Origin: Brevundimonas vitisensis
Lineage (GTDB): Bacteria > Pseudomonadota > Alphaproteobacteria > Caulobacterales > Caulobacteraceae
Direction of reading: 5' to 3'
DNA length: 64,000 bases
Assembly (NCBI RefSeq): GCF_016656965.1
Contig: NZ_CP067977.1
Location: 186,001 to 250,000 of the forward strand
Part shown: positions 1 through 9,050 of the stretch, piece by piece
Numbering within the stretch: position 1 is the first letter of the stretch
How the letters are laid out: each line of letters starts with the position of its first letter
Translations under genes and position numbers: made by a program
Notes under the pieces: generated by a model
What the model was told of the DNA's origin: nothing
Database searches by the model: none
Seen by the model: only the letters and a program-made list of their open reading frames with translations

Positions 1-1
1 C

Positions 2-343
2 ATCGGGGCTTTCTGCGAGACGCCGCGCGATGCCCAGACCCTGATGGGGCCGATCATGATGATCCTGGTCGTGCCCGTCCTGGTCATGCAAATGGCCCTG
101 GTCAGCCCAGATGCTCCGGCCATTCGCATCCTGTCCTGGGTGCCGTTTTTCACGCCCTTCCTGATGAGCGCGCGCGCGCCCAGCGATCCGCCGATGATCG
201 AGGTGTTCGGCACCATGGCCGGCATGTTCGCCACAGCCCTGCTGATGGTCTGGATCGCCGGCCGCGCCTTCCGTGCCGGAGCCCTGTCCGACGTCAAGCT
301 GAGCTGGAAGGCCTTCGTGGGTGCCGTCCGGGGCGGGCGGTAG
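2..343 (+). CDS. ABC-2 type transporter permease, C-terminal part
   Basis: The reading frame is open from the window edge, so only the last 113 residues are present. It shows two hydrophobic membrane segments, the first around the LMGPIMMILVVPVLVMQMA stretch and the second in the TMAGMFATALLMVWIAGRAF region, separated by a loop containing FFTPFLMSARAP. This arrangement is typical of the last part of NatB-like or ABC-2 export permeases. The substrate cannot be told from this fragment; the ATPase partner would lie upstream of the window. It converges on tyrS. Confidence 0.7.
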   Translation: MGAFCETPRDAQTLMGPIMMILVVPVLVMQMALVSPDAPAIRILSWVPFFTPFLMSARAPSDPPMIEVFGTMAGMFATALLMVWIAGRAFRAGALSDVKLSWKAFVGAVRGGR

Positions 344-355
344 GCTCTGGGCCGG

Positions 356-386
356 CTCCTCCCCATCGCTTTGCGACAGGGAGGAG
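356..386. terminator. Bidirectional hairpin between permease and tyrS
   Basis: Outer arms CTCCTCCC (356-363) and GGGAGGAG (379-386) enclose inner arms TCGC (366-369) and GCGA (373-376) around a TTT loop. It sits in the 51-bp gap between two convergent genes, where a shared terminator is expected. There is no long T tract. Confidence 0.55.
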
Positions 387-394
387 ACAGGGCG

Positions 395-1654
395 TCAGAT
401 GGGGCGGACGCGGCGCGAGGTCTTCTTGCCCTTCTGAACCAGGAAGTCCCCGGTGGCGGGATCGACGTCCTCGCGGCCATAGGTCTCGCTGCCGTTCACG
501 ACCGCGCCATTGATGCGGATTTCGCCATTGGCGATTGAGCGTTTGGCATCCTTGATGGACGAGATACCCGCCGCGCTGACCAGATATTCAGGCGTCCGGT
601 GCGTCACGTCCTGGCCGCCGCTCCAGTCCACTTCGACGACCTCGACGGGGCTTGCTTCACCACGTTCAAAGGCTCCTTCGGATCGGCTGCGAGCCTGAGC
701 CGCCGCCTCCGCGCCATGCAGCATCGTCGTCGCCGCATCGGCCAGGGCCTTCTTGGCATCGTTGATGGCCGCGCCGTCCAGGGCCTCCAGTCGCGAAATC
801 TCGTCCAGGGGCAGATCGGTGAACAGGCGCAGGAACTTGCCTACGTCGGCATCGTCGGCGTTCCGCCAGAACTGCCAGTAGTCATAGGGGCCGAGCTGTT
901 CGGCATTCAGCCACACTGCACCCTGGGCCGTCTTGCCCATCTTGCCGCCCGAGGCGGTGGTCAGCAGGGGCGTCGTCAGGCCAAAGGCTGACTTCTGATC
1001 CACCCGCCGCACCAGGTCGACGCCAGAAACGATGTTGCCCCACTGGTCGGACCCGCCCATCTGCAGTGTCACCCCATGGCGGCGGTTCAGCTCCAGGAAG
1101 TCGACCGACTGCATCAGCATGTAGTTGAATTCGAGGAAGGTCATCGGCTGTTCGCGTTCCAGCCGCAGCTTGACCGAATCGAATGCGAGCATCCGGTTGA
1201 CAGTGAAATGGGTGCCGTAGTCGCGCAGGAACTGGATGTAGCCGTATTTCGACAGCCATTCGTCGTTGTCGATCATGATGGCGTCGGTGGGCCCGTCGCC
1301 GAAGGTCAGGAACTTCTCGAACACGGTGCGGATCGAGGCGATGTTGGCCTGGATCGTCTCGTCGGTCAGCTGAGGGCGCGAGGCATCCTTACCCGTCGGA
1401 TCGCCGACCTTGGTGGTGCCGCCGCCCATGATGACGACCGGCTTGCCGCCCGCCTGCTGCAACCGGCGCAGCATCATGATCTGGATCAGGCTGCCGACAT
1501 GCAGGCTGGGGGCCGTCGCATCGAAGCCAATATAGCCCGCCACAACGCCTTCACGGGCCGCCGCATCCAGCTCGGCCGGATGGGTGATATGATGGATGTA
1601 TCCGCGCGTCTGGAGCGTACGCAGGAAGTCCGAGGTGAAGGCTTTGTCGGTCAT
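395..1654 (-). CDS. tyrS: Tyrosyl-tRNA synthetase
   Basis: This cytoplasmic enzyme charges tRNA-Tyr with tyrosine using ATP. The 419-aa length is normal for bacterial TyrRS. A class I signature is visible near residue 50 (SLHVGSL, the HIGH-equivalent), with the tyrosine-site region DFLELNRRHGVTLQMGGSDQ near residues 185-205 and the KMSKS-equivalent KMGKT near residue 240. The C-terminal S4-like RNA-binding segment includes KDAKRSIANGEIRINGAVVN. It is divergent from the DOMON-like gene across a 60-bp gap. Confidence 0.96.
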   Translation of the reverse strand: MTDKAFTSDFLRTLQTRGYIHHITHPAELDAAAREGVVAGYIGFDATAPSLHVGSLIQIMMLRRLQQAGGKPVVIMGGGTTKVGDPTGKDASRPQLTDETIQANIASIRTVFEKFLTFGDGPTDAIMIDNDEWLSKYGYIQFLRDYGTHFTVNRMLAFDSVKLRLEREQPMTFLEFNYMLMQSVDFLELNRRHGVTLQMGGSDQWGNIVSGVDLVRRVDQKSAFGLTTPLLTTASGGKMGKTAQGAVWLNAEQLGPYDYWQFWRNADDADVGKFLRLFTDLPLDEISRLEALDGAAINDAKKALADAATTMLHGAEAAAQARSRSEGAFERGEASPVEVVEVDWSGGQDVTHRTPEYLVSAAGISSIKDAKRSIANGEIRINGAVVNGSETYGREDVDPATGDFLVQKGKKTSRRVRPI

Positions 1655-1714
1655 GGTCAGGGATTCGGGGATCAGGCTTGGCTAGGTGGGGAAGGGGCGT
1701 GTAGCACGGACGTC

Positions 1715-2299
1715 ATGGCTGAGCGAACCGCCCGAGACCGTCCTGAACTTCGCATTCTGCGTCCTCACCCGGCCGGGGGCGACAGCCCGATCCGGGACGT
1801 CGCGGTGACGGCGGAGCGGACCGGGGCCCTGTCCTTCGAGGTCACCTTTGAACTGATTGGCGACATCGAACGCCTGGCGCTTCCGGTCGATGTGCCCAGT
1901 CGGCGCACCGACGATCTGTGGCGACAGACGTGTTGCGAGGTCTTCATCGCCAGGAACGACGGGGCCGGCTATTACGAGCTGAATCTGTCGCCGTCGGGCC
2001 AATGGGCCTTCTACGGGTTCAGCGGATACCGGATTGGCATGACGAGGCCCTACGGCGTCGAGATCGAGTCGATGCGGCGCGAGCGGACGGCGGATCGCTA
2101 TCGCCTGTCCGCCACCGTGCATCTGGATCGTCTGCCGGGTCTGGAGAGCGGTCTGCCGTGGCGTGTCGGCCTGACCTCGGTTATCGAGGACACCGCCGGG
2201 GACAAGACCTATTGGGCCCTGGCCCATCCGTCCGCCGGACCTGATTTCCATCATGCCGAGGGCTTCGTCCTCGATCTGAACGCCCCGGAGCCCCGATGA
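1715..2299 (+). CDS. DOMON-like domain protein
   Basis: A 194-aa protein resembling the DOMON-like beta-sandwich proteins often found beside DUF1343 genes in Alphaproteobacteria. Recognisable elements include WRQTCCEVFI, YYELNLSPSGQWAFYGF and a C-terminal HHAEGFVLDL, which fit a single carbohydrate- or heme-binding-type sandwich. No signal peptide is visible. The ATG at 1715 is chosen because upstream extension in this frame runs antisense through tyrS. Its end overlaps the NamZ-like gene by 4 nt (ATGA), so the two are probably co-translated and may share a role in cell-wall sugar metabolism; the specific function is unknown. Confidence 0.75.
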   Translation: MAERTARDRPELRILRPHPAGGDSPIRDVAVTAERTGALSFEVTFELIGDIERLALPVDVPSRRTDDLWRQTCCEVFIARNDGAGYYELNLSPSGQWAFYGFSGYRIGMTRPYGVEIESMRRERTADRYRLSATVHLDRLPGLESGLPWRVGLTSVIEDTAGDKTYWALAHPSAGPDFHHAEGFVLDLNAPEPR

Positions 2300-3501
2300 A
2301 GACCGGCCTTGATCGCCTGCTGTCCGACCCCGCGCTGCGGGCAGAGCTGAAGGGACGGCGCGTCGCCCTTCTGGCCCATCCGGCCTCGGTGACGGCCGAT
2401 CTGACCCATGCGATCGACGCCCTGGCCGCCTGTCCCGAGATCACGCTGAGCGCCGCCTTTGGCCCGCAGCATGGGATGAAGGGGGACCTGCAGGACAATA
2501 TGATGGAGACGCCGGACGAGACCGACCCGGTCCACGGTATTCCGGTGTTCAGCCTGTACGGCGAAGTTCGGCGGCCGACCGGCCAGTCGATGCAAACCTT
2601 TGACGTCCTGCTGGTGGACCTTCAGGACCTGGGCTGCCGAATCTATACCTTCGTCACGACCTTGCTCTATGTGCTGGAGGCGGCGGCCGAGCACGGCAAG
2701 ACGGTCTGGGTTCTGGATCGGCCCAACCCCGCCGGGCGGCCGGTCGAGGGGCTGACGCTTCGCCCCGGCTGGGAAAGCTTCGTCGGAGCCGGGCCGATGC
2801 CGATGCGGCACGGGATGACCCTTGGCGAGATGGGCCACTGGTTCATCGATCACTTCAAGCTGGACGTGGATTACCGCGTCATCGCCATGGAGGGCTGGCA
2901 GCCCGAGGCCGCGCCCGGCTTTGGCTGGCCCCTGCTGGAGCGGGCCTGGATCAACCCCAGCCCCAATGCGCCCAATGTCTCCATGGCCCGCGCCTATGCC
3001 GGCACGGTGATGCTGGAGGGTACGACCCTGTCGGAGGGGCGGGGCACTACCCGGCCGCTGGAACTGTTCGGCGCGCCCGACATCGACGCGCGGGCCGTGA
3101 TCGCCCGCATGCAGGCCCTGGCACCGCAGTGGCTTGAGGGGTGCGTCCTGAGAGACTGCTGGTTCCAGCCGACCTTTCACAAGCATGTCGGCCAGCTGTG
3201 CAGTGGGGTCCAGATTCACGTCGAGGGACCGCACTATGGCCATTCGGTCTTCCGCCCGTGGCGGGTGCAGGCCCTGGGCTTCAAGGCGATCCGGCAGCTG
3301 TATCCGGACTATGACCTGTGGCGGGACTTCCCTTACGAATATGCGTTCGGAAAGCTGGCCATCGACGTCATCAACGGCGGGCCGGGCCTGCGCGAATGGG
3401 TAGATGACGCGGCGGCGACGCCCGCTGATCTGGATGCGATCACCCTGCCGGACGAACGGGCGTGGATCGAGACCCGTGACCCGTTCCTGATCTATCGCTG
3501 A
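2296..3501 (+). CDS. DUF1343 / NamZ-type exo-beta-N-acetylmuramidase
   Basis: The 401-aa protein matches the DUF1343 family, whose characterised member NamZ removes terminal N-acetylmuramic acid from peptidoglycan fragments. Family-like stretches include FGPQHGMKGDLQDNM (about 56-70), LLVDLQDLGCRIYTF (about 106-120), VLDRPNPAGRP (about 140-150) and EGRGTTRPLELFGAP (about 247-261). No signal peptide is apparent, so the protein may act in the cytoplasm on imported muropeptides, or be exported by an unrecognised route. It is translationally coupled to the DOMON-like gene. Confidence 0.85.
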   Translation: MKTGLDRLLSDPALRAELKGRRVALLAHPASVTADLTHAIDALAACPEITLSAAFGPQHGMKGDLQDNMMETPDETDPVHGIPVFSLYGEVRRPTGQSMQTFDVLLVDLQDLGCRIYTFVTTLLYVLEAAAEHGKTVWVLDRPNPAGRPVEGLTLRPGWESFVGAGPMPMRHGMTLGEMGHWFIDHFKLDVDYRVIAMEGWQPEAAPGFGWPLLERAWINPSPNAPNVSMARAYAGTVMLEGTTLSEGRGTTRPLELFGAPDIDARAVIARMQALAPQWLEGCVLRDCWFQPTFHKHVGQLCSGVQIHVEGPHYGHSVFRPWRVQALGFKAIRQLYPDYDLWRDFPYEYAFGKLAIDVINGGPGLREWVDDAAATPADLDAITLPDERAWIETRDPFLIYR

Positions 3502-3530
3502 GCGGCAACAGGATCTGGACGGCAAAACAC

Positions 3531-3564
3531 AGTCCACTCAGTCCACTCGGTCCACTCGGTCCAC
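3531..3564. repeat. Short 9-bp tandem repeat
   Basis: About 3.8 copies of the unit (A/G)GTCCACTC follow one another just downstream of the DUF1343 stop codon. The repeat is non-coding. It may simply be replication slippage. Confidence 0.8.
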
Positions 3565-3600
3565 ATCGTCGTGGAGACGGCGGATGCGGCATTCGATTGT

Positions 3601-3635
3601 CAAAGACCTGTGCCTGACGGCATGGCAGGTCTTTG
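3601..3635. terminator. Hairpin between convergent genes
   Basis: Perfect 10-bp arms CAAAGACCTG (3601-3610) and CAGGTCTTTG (3626-3635), with an inner TGCC/GGCA pairing, lie between the convergent DUF1343 and hydrolase genes. The position and TTTG end support a bidirectional terminator. Confidence 0.65.
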
Positions 3636-3659
3636 CGTCAGAAGCGGTCGCTGGCTGGC

Positions 3660-4310
3660 TCAGGCTGGCTTTTCTTCGAGCCGTTTGTCCAGATAGGCCC
3701 CGACGCGGCGATCGACGGCGTCGATGTGGCCCTGCCAGAAGTGTGACGCGCCTTCTTCCAGCTCATAGTCGATGACGATGCCCTTCTGGGTGCGCAGCTT
3801 GTTGACCACGCGCTCCACCTCGACCGGCGGCACAACAGTGTCGGCGGTGCCATGAAGGAACAGGCCCGATGCCGGGCAGGGGGCCAGGAACGAGAAGTCG
3901 TACATGTTCGAGGGCGGCGAGACCGAGATGAAGCCATCCGTTTCGGGACGGCGCATCAGCAGCTGCATGCCGATATAGGCCCCGAACTGATAGCCGGCGA
4001 CCCAGGTCTGGCTGGCGGCGGGGTTGTTGGTCTGAAGCCAGTCCAGGGCGGTGGCCGCATCGGCCAGCTCGCCGATGCCGCTGTCGAACTCGCCCTGCGA
4101 CTTGCCCACGCCGCGCGAATTGTATCGCAGGGTGGCAAAGCCGCGCTTCTGGAACAGCTGGTACAGCGTGACCGCCACCGGGTTGTTCATATGGCCCGCA
4201 GCCTTGGGGTGCGGATGCAGGATCAGGGCGATCGGCGCGTTCGGGCGTTTGCCCGGAGAGTAACGGCCTTCGATACGGCCAGAGGCGCCGGGCAGGATGA
4301 CTTCAGGCAT
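3660..4310 (-). CDS. Alpha/beta hydrolase-fold protein with Gln in nucleophile elbow
   Basis: A 216-aa protein of the COG2945-like alpha/beta hydrolase group. Visible parts are LILHPHPKAAGHMNNPV (oxyanion-side strand), RYNSRGVGKSQGEFDSG, and LHGTADTVVPP and EGASHFWQGH, which carry the expected acid and histidine. The elbow that normally reads G-x-S-x-G reads GYQFG, so the serine nucleophile is replaced by glutamine. It is therefore either catalytically changed or non-enzymatic. The ATG at 4310 (MPEVILPG) is preferred over an extension to 4406, which runs into the regulatory region of the divergent iscR-like gene. Confidence 0.8.
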   Translation of the reverse strand: MPEVILPGASGRIEGRYSPGKRPNAPIALILHPHPKAAGHMNNPVAVTLYQLFQKRGFATLRYNSRGVGKSQGEFDSGIGELADAATALDWLQTNNPAASQTWVAGYQFGAYIGMQLLMRRPETDGFISVSPPSNMYDFSFLAPCPASGLFLHGTADTVVPPVEVERVVNKLRTQKGIVIDYELEEGASHFWQGHIDAVDRRVGAYLDKRLEEKPA

Positions 4311-4361
4311 GGGTGCGGCGATTTTCCCGTGTTCAACTGTCGTTTCGCACCTGCGTAATAC

Positions 4362-4391
4362 TTGACCGCAGGAGTAGGACTTTCTAAGTCC
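4362..4391 (+). promoter_or_regulatory. Promoter with palindromic operator upstream of iscR-like gene
   Basis: A -35-like TTGACC (4362-4367) and a -10-like TAAGTC (4385-4390) are separated by 17 bp. A perfect palindrome GGACTTTCTAAGTCC (4377-4391) overlaps the -10 element. This is where a repressor would block transcription, consistent with autoregulation by the Rrf2-family product just downstream. Assignment to that regulator is inference. Confidence 0.5.
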
Positions 4392-4472
4392 GACCTGCGC
4401 GTCCACGCCTGGGCGAAGGCGCGGGTTCTAGCACAGGACCCTTGAAAAGCGCGCAATTTTTGAAGGTGTGCG

Positions 4473-4949
4473 ATGCGTCTGTCGACCAAGGGACGATATG
4501 CCGTGATGGCAATGGCCGATCTGGCCAAGAATGGACGGGCCGACGGCGTGCAGCGCGCCGTGTCCCTGGCCGAGATCGCCGCGCGCCAGGAGATCTCGCT
4601 CAGCTATCTGGAACAGCTGTTCGCGCGGCTGCGCAAAAGCGGTCTGGTCCAGAGCGTGCGCGGACCCGGCGGCGGCTATCGCCTGGCCAAGGATATGCGC
4701 GACACCGTCGTGGCCGAGATCGTCCTGGCCGTTGATGAGCCGATCCGCGCCACCCGCTGTTCGGGCCAGGGCTCGCCCCGCGGCTGCATGATCGGCGGCG
4801 AGCGCTGCATCACCCACAATCTGTGGGAAGACCTGGGGGCCGAGATCCATGCCTATCTGGCGGGCGTGTCGCTGGAAGACGTCGTGATGAACCGGACGGC
4901 TACGCGCCGGTCGGCCCCGGTGCGCCCGGGTCTGGAGGCGGCGGCATGA
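4473..4949 (+). CDS. iscR: Rrf2-family Fe-S regulator, IscR-like
   Basis: A 158-aa Rrf2-family transcription factor. It begins MRLSTKGRYAVMAMADLA, has a winged helix (SLAEIAARQEISLSYLEQLF, then RGPGGGYRLA) and a cysteine cluster C-x8-C-x6-C-x2-H near residues 90-110 suited to bind a [2Fe-2S] cluster. In this family the cluster state adjusts transcription of Fe-S assembly genes. It heads the suf operon, its stop overlaps the desulfurase start by 4 nt, and a palindromic candidate operator lies about 80 bp upstream. Confidence 0.92.
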   Translation: MRLSTKGRYAVMAMADLAKNGRADGVQRAVSLAEIAARQEISLSYLEQLFARLRKSGLVQSVRGPGGGYRLAKDMRDTVVAEIVLAVDEPIRATRCSGQGSPRGCMIGGERCITHNLWEDLGAEIHAYLAGVSLEDVVMNRTATRRSAPVRPGLEAAA

Positions 4950-6084
4950 CGCCGGTCTATCTGGACTATAACGCCTCGGCCCTGGTGCGGCCTGAGGTTC
5001 AGGACGTGATGGCACGAGCCCTGGCCGACAATGGCAATCCGTCGGCGGTGCATGCGGCGGGGCGCCGGGCACGGGCACGGGTCGAGACCGCGCGGGCCCA
5101 GGTCGCCGATCTGGTCGGGGCCGATCCGACCGCCGTGGTCTTTTCCAGCGGCGGCACCGAATCCAATGCCCAGGCCATTCTCAGCGCCCTGGCGGCGGGG
5201 TGTGAGCGGCTGATCGTCGGCGCGACCGAACACCCGTGCGTGGCCGAGGCGGCGGCGGCATCGGGCCGCCCGGTCGAGGTCCTGCCGGTCGATGCCAATG
5301 GCGTGGTCGATCTGGCCTGGCTGAAAGAAGCTCTGTCGCGGCCGGGCCGGGCCGTGGTGGCGATCCATCACGCCAATAATGAAAGCGGCGTGATCCAGCC
5401 GATTGCCGAGGCGGCGCGTATGGTCCGTGCTGCTGGCGGCTGGCTGCACGTCGATGCCATCCAGTCGGCGGGCAAGATTGCGGTCGATATGCAGACGTTG
5501 GACGCGGACACCCTGACCCTGTCGGCGCACAAGCTGGGCGGACCCCAAGGGGTCGGGGCGCTGATTTCGCGCGAAGGCGTGCCCGTGGTCCGGGCCCTCC
5601 ACGGCGCGGGGCAGGAGCGGGGCTTGAGGGCGGGCACAGAGAATGTGCCGGGCATCGCCGGGTTCGGTGTCGCGGCCGACTGCGCGGCGCGCGACCTGCC
5701 TCATGCGGCGGCGCACCAGGCTTGGCGCGATGCGGCCCAGGCGCGGGTCAAGGCCGCCGGGGCGACGATCATCGGCGAGGCGGCCGAGCGCCTGCCCAAC
5801 ACCTTGTTCATGGCCGTGCCCGACTGGGAGAGCCCGCAGCAGCTGATTTCAATGGACCTGATGGGCCTGATGGTCTCGGCGGGCAGCGCCTGTTCCTCGG
5901 GCAAGACCAAGGCGTCCAAGGCGATCAGCGCCATGGGTCTGCATGACCTGGGCACCGGGGGCGTTCGCGTCTCGGGTGGCTGGGGTACGACGCAGGACGA
6001 TTGGTCGCGGTTCGCTGACGCCTGGGCCGCCGCATATGCCAAGCACCGCGCCCGGATTGCCCTGCGCCAGAGAGAAGTCGCCTA

Positions 6085-6085
<1 letters not shown>
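4946..6085 (+). CDS. Cysteine desulfurase, IscS/NifS-like
   Basis: A 379-aa PLP enzyme that takes sulfur from L-cysteine for Fe-S assembly. Visible motifs are VYLDYNASA at the N terminus, SSGGTESN (PLP phosphate region), [12 protein letters not shown], the PLP lysine in [15 protein letters not shown] (about residue 195) and the catalytic cysteine in [14 protein letters not shown] (about residue 316). The ATG at 4946 overlaps the iscR stop and removes an upstream frame extension. This group I enzyme coexists with a group II SufS in the same operon. Confidence 0.93.
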
Positions 6086-7550
<1,465 letters not shown>

Positions 7551-7551
<1 letters not shown>

Positions 7552-8078
7552 TGGCTGTCGAGCAGTATGTATTTCTCAATGAGTCACAGATGCCGTCCGC
7601 CGATGTAGTCAGCGATCGAGCCCGGGCCTTGGGGCATGATTTCGTGGTCACGGAGGCGGTCAACCTCCGGGAGCACCGCGGCTATCTGCCCATCAAACTG
7701 GAAGGCGCGCAAACAGGCTTTGAGGCCTATTTCATGCCCACTGGCGAGATCGATGAACTGCCCCCTGAAGCGGGGCAGTGGTCGCACTTGGCGATGACAA
7801 TCACGGGTGGGAACTCAGCGGAGGCCTTGGCCGCAACGATCTATCTCAGAGCGATCGCTGACCTGACGAGTGGACCGTACTGGTATCCTGACGACGACAT
7901 CCAAGAGCCCGCGAATGTGCCCGCTTACTTGGATGATGCGATTGCTTCCTTCAAGGTCATGGCGGCGAAGGACGCCGCGAGAGCGGCTCGACGGCAGGCC
8001 TCGCAACCCGTTCCCGAACCTCCGATCCCACAGTCACCGAAAAGTGGCTTTTTCTCCCGATTGCTAGGCAGCAAGTGA
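7551..8078 (+). CDS. Cargo ORF A between sufB and sufC, unknown function
   Basis: A 175-aa soluble protein that I do not recognise by name. It contains GYLPIKLEGAQTGFEAYF (about 43-60) followed by a WSHLAMTITGGNSAEALAA stretch and a basic, proline-rich tail ending in FFSRLLGSK. It aligns by eye with cargo ORF D, which has GWVPVTVDGEASGFNYG at the matching place. The start overlaps the sufB stop and the stop overlaps the start of a chimeric fragment. Its sequence looks less GC-biased than sufB, suggesting acquisition. Such proteins are not part of known SUF machinery; an immunity-type role is only a guess. Confidence 0.75.
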
Positions 8079-8206
8079 CCGCTCTCTCCATCTCCAACCT
8101 CGATGTCTCCGTCGGCAAGCCGATCCTGAACGGCCTCACGCTCGACGTTCCGGCGAGCGAGGCGAAGAAGCTGGTGGCGATCAGCCTGGAAGGGAGCGTG
8201 GGGTGA
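8075..8206 (+). pseudogene. Chimeric sufC-start/sufB-end fragment 1
   Basis: An intact 43-codon frame starting at GTG 8075. The first part reproduces the SufC N terminus (LSISNLDVSVG, then KPILNGLTLDVPASE), with one codon missing relative to sufC. It then switches directly to the SufB C terminus ([13 protein letters not shown]) and stops. Both ends overlap neighbouring genes by 4 nt (GTGA). It lacks every SufC catalytic motif. It looks like a recombination scar left when a sufB-cargo-sufC unit was stacked onto another. Confidence 0.85.
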
Positions 8207-8562
8207 CCGACCTTCAAGCGCTCAAAGTTCGGCTTCAGCAGGAACTTGATGCCTACGAGATTCCCGCCCCTCACCCAGAGGCGCTTGGGTCTCCGCTTCC
8301 CCGTGAGTGGTTCGAGGAAGGGCTTTCCGAAATGCGCGCGGCCTTGGTCGAGCCGTACCTTGCCGATGTGCAGGACTACGATGAGGCTCAAGGTGGAGCC
8401 TTCATGCGCCAAGTATCCATCGTCGCTGACGACGGCGATACAATGCTGCTTGCCTATGATCCCCGCGATCAGACCGATTTTGCCCTGGTTGGTCGTGAAG
8501 GTGACACCCTGAAAATCTACAGCATCCGCGGCGACGCCGTCGGCTGCTTTCTGACGCGTTAG
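8203..8562 (+). CDS. Cargo ORF B, unknown function
   Basis: A 119-aa acidic soluble protein starting at GTG 8203, which overlaps the stop of chimeric fragment 1. No family is recognised. The N-terminal half is helical and charged (LQALKVRLQQELDAYEIPAP); the C-terminal half looks beta-rich (VSIVADDGDTMLLAYDP, then LVGREGDTLKIYSIRGDA). There is no signal peptide or membrane segment. The position inside the suf operon implies co-expression with Fe-S genes, but nothing in the sequence suggests a metal or cluster site. Confidence 0.7.
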   Translation: MTDLQALKVRLQQELDAYEIPAPHPEALGSPLPREWFEEGLSEMRAALVEPYLADVQDYDEAQGGAFMRQVSIVADDGDTMLLAYDPRDQTDFALVGREGDTLKIYSIRGDAVGCFLTR

Positions 8563-8569
8563 GCTGCCA

Positions 8570-8698
8570 ATGCTCTCTATCTCAAACCTCCACGTCTCCG
8601 TCGGCGACAAGCCGATCCTGAAGGGGATGATGCTCGCCGTTCCGGCGGGCGAGGCGCAGAAGCTGGTGGCGATCAGTCTTGAAGGGAGCGTGGGGTGA
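8570..8698 (+). pseudogene. Chimeric sufC-start/sufB-end fragment 2
   Basis: A 42-codon frame from ATG 8570. It encodes a SufC-like start (MLSISNLHVSVGDKPILKG, then MMLAVPAGE) joined to the SufB tail ([14 protein letters not shown]). The junction is at the same codon as in fragment 1, while the base sequence differs, so the two copies have diverged. Its stop overlaps the GTG of cargo ORF C (GTGA). Confidence 0.87.
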
Positions 8699-8922
8699 CT
8701 CTACGGCCCTGGTTTAGAAACACCTTTTCCGGCATCAGGCCGATAAACAGAAGCGGTTGGCTCTTTGGCTCGGCAATCGGGATCAGCCTGTCTGTTTTCT
8801 TTGTGGTTGGGGTTGCTTTGACGGAGATCAACAAGGCCTTCGCACTGGTGTTGATCCCACTCTTTGCCTGGCTTGTCTTCAAGCTCAATGCGGTTGCCGC
8901 TAACAGAACGCGAAACGACTGA
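8695..8922 (+). CDS. Cargo ORF C, small membrane protein
   Basis: A 75-aa protein with a basic N terminus (RPWFRNTFSGIRPINRSG) and two predicted membrane helices (about residues 22-42, FGSAIGISLSVFFVVGVAL, and 48-66, AFALVLIPLFAWLVFKL). It starts at GTG 8695 overlapping the stop of chimeric fragment 2 and ends in TGATG overlapping fragment 3. No family is recognised. It is the only cargo ORF that is essentially all membrane. Confidence 0.65.
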   Translation: MTLRPWFRNTFSGIRPINRSGWLFGSAIGISLSVFFVVGVALTEINKAFALVLIPLFAWLVFKLNAVAANRTRND

Positions 8923-9050
8923 TGCTCTCCAACTCCAACCTCCACGTCACCATCGGCGACAAGCCGATCGTCAAGGGACTGGCGCTCGCCGTTCCGGCGG
9001 GCGAGATGAACGGCCTCTTTTTGTCGAATGGAGCGGAGGATTTTCGATGA
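8922..9050 (+). pseudogene. sufC-start fragment 3 with degraded Walker A region
   Basis: A 42-codon frame whose first 28 codons again match the SufC start (MLSNSNLHVTIGDKPIVKG). Unlike fragments 1 and 2 it does not switch to sufB. It continues as GEMNGLFLSNGAEDF, which aligns with the SufC segment GEVHAIMGPNGAGKS but has lost the glycine-lysine pair of the P-loop. It ends in ATGA overlapping cargo ORF D. It is either a decayed sufC start or an independently formed junction. Confidence 0.75.

Noticed and set aside
599..991. Long plus-strand frames antisense to tyrS
   Set aside because: They are out-of-frame shadows of a well-conserved gene with no family resemblance.
8075..9050. The three short frames as genuine small genes
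   Set aside because: Their sequence is plainly the start of sufC joined (twice) to the end of sufB, with no complete domain; listed as pseudogene fragments instead.
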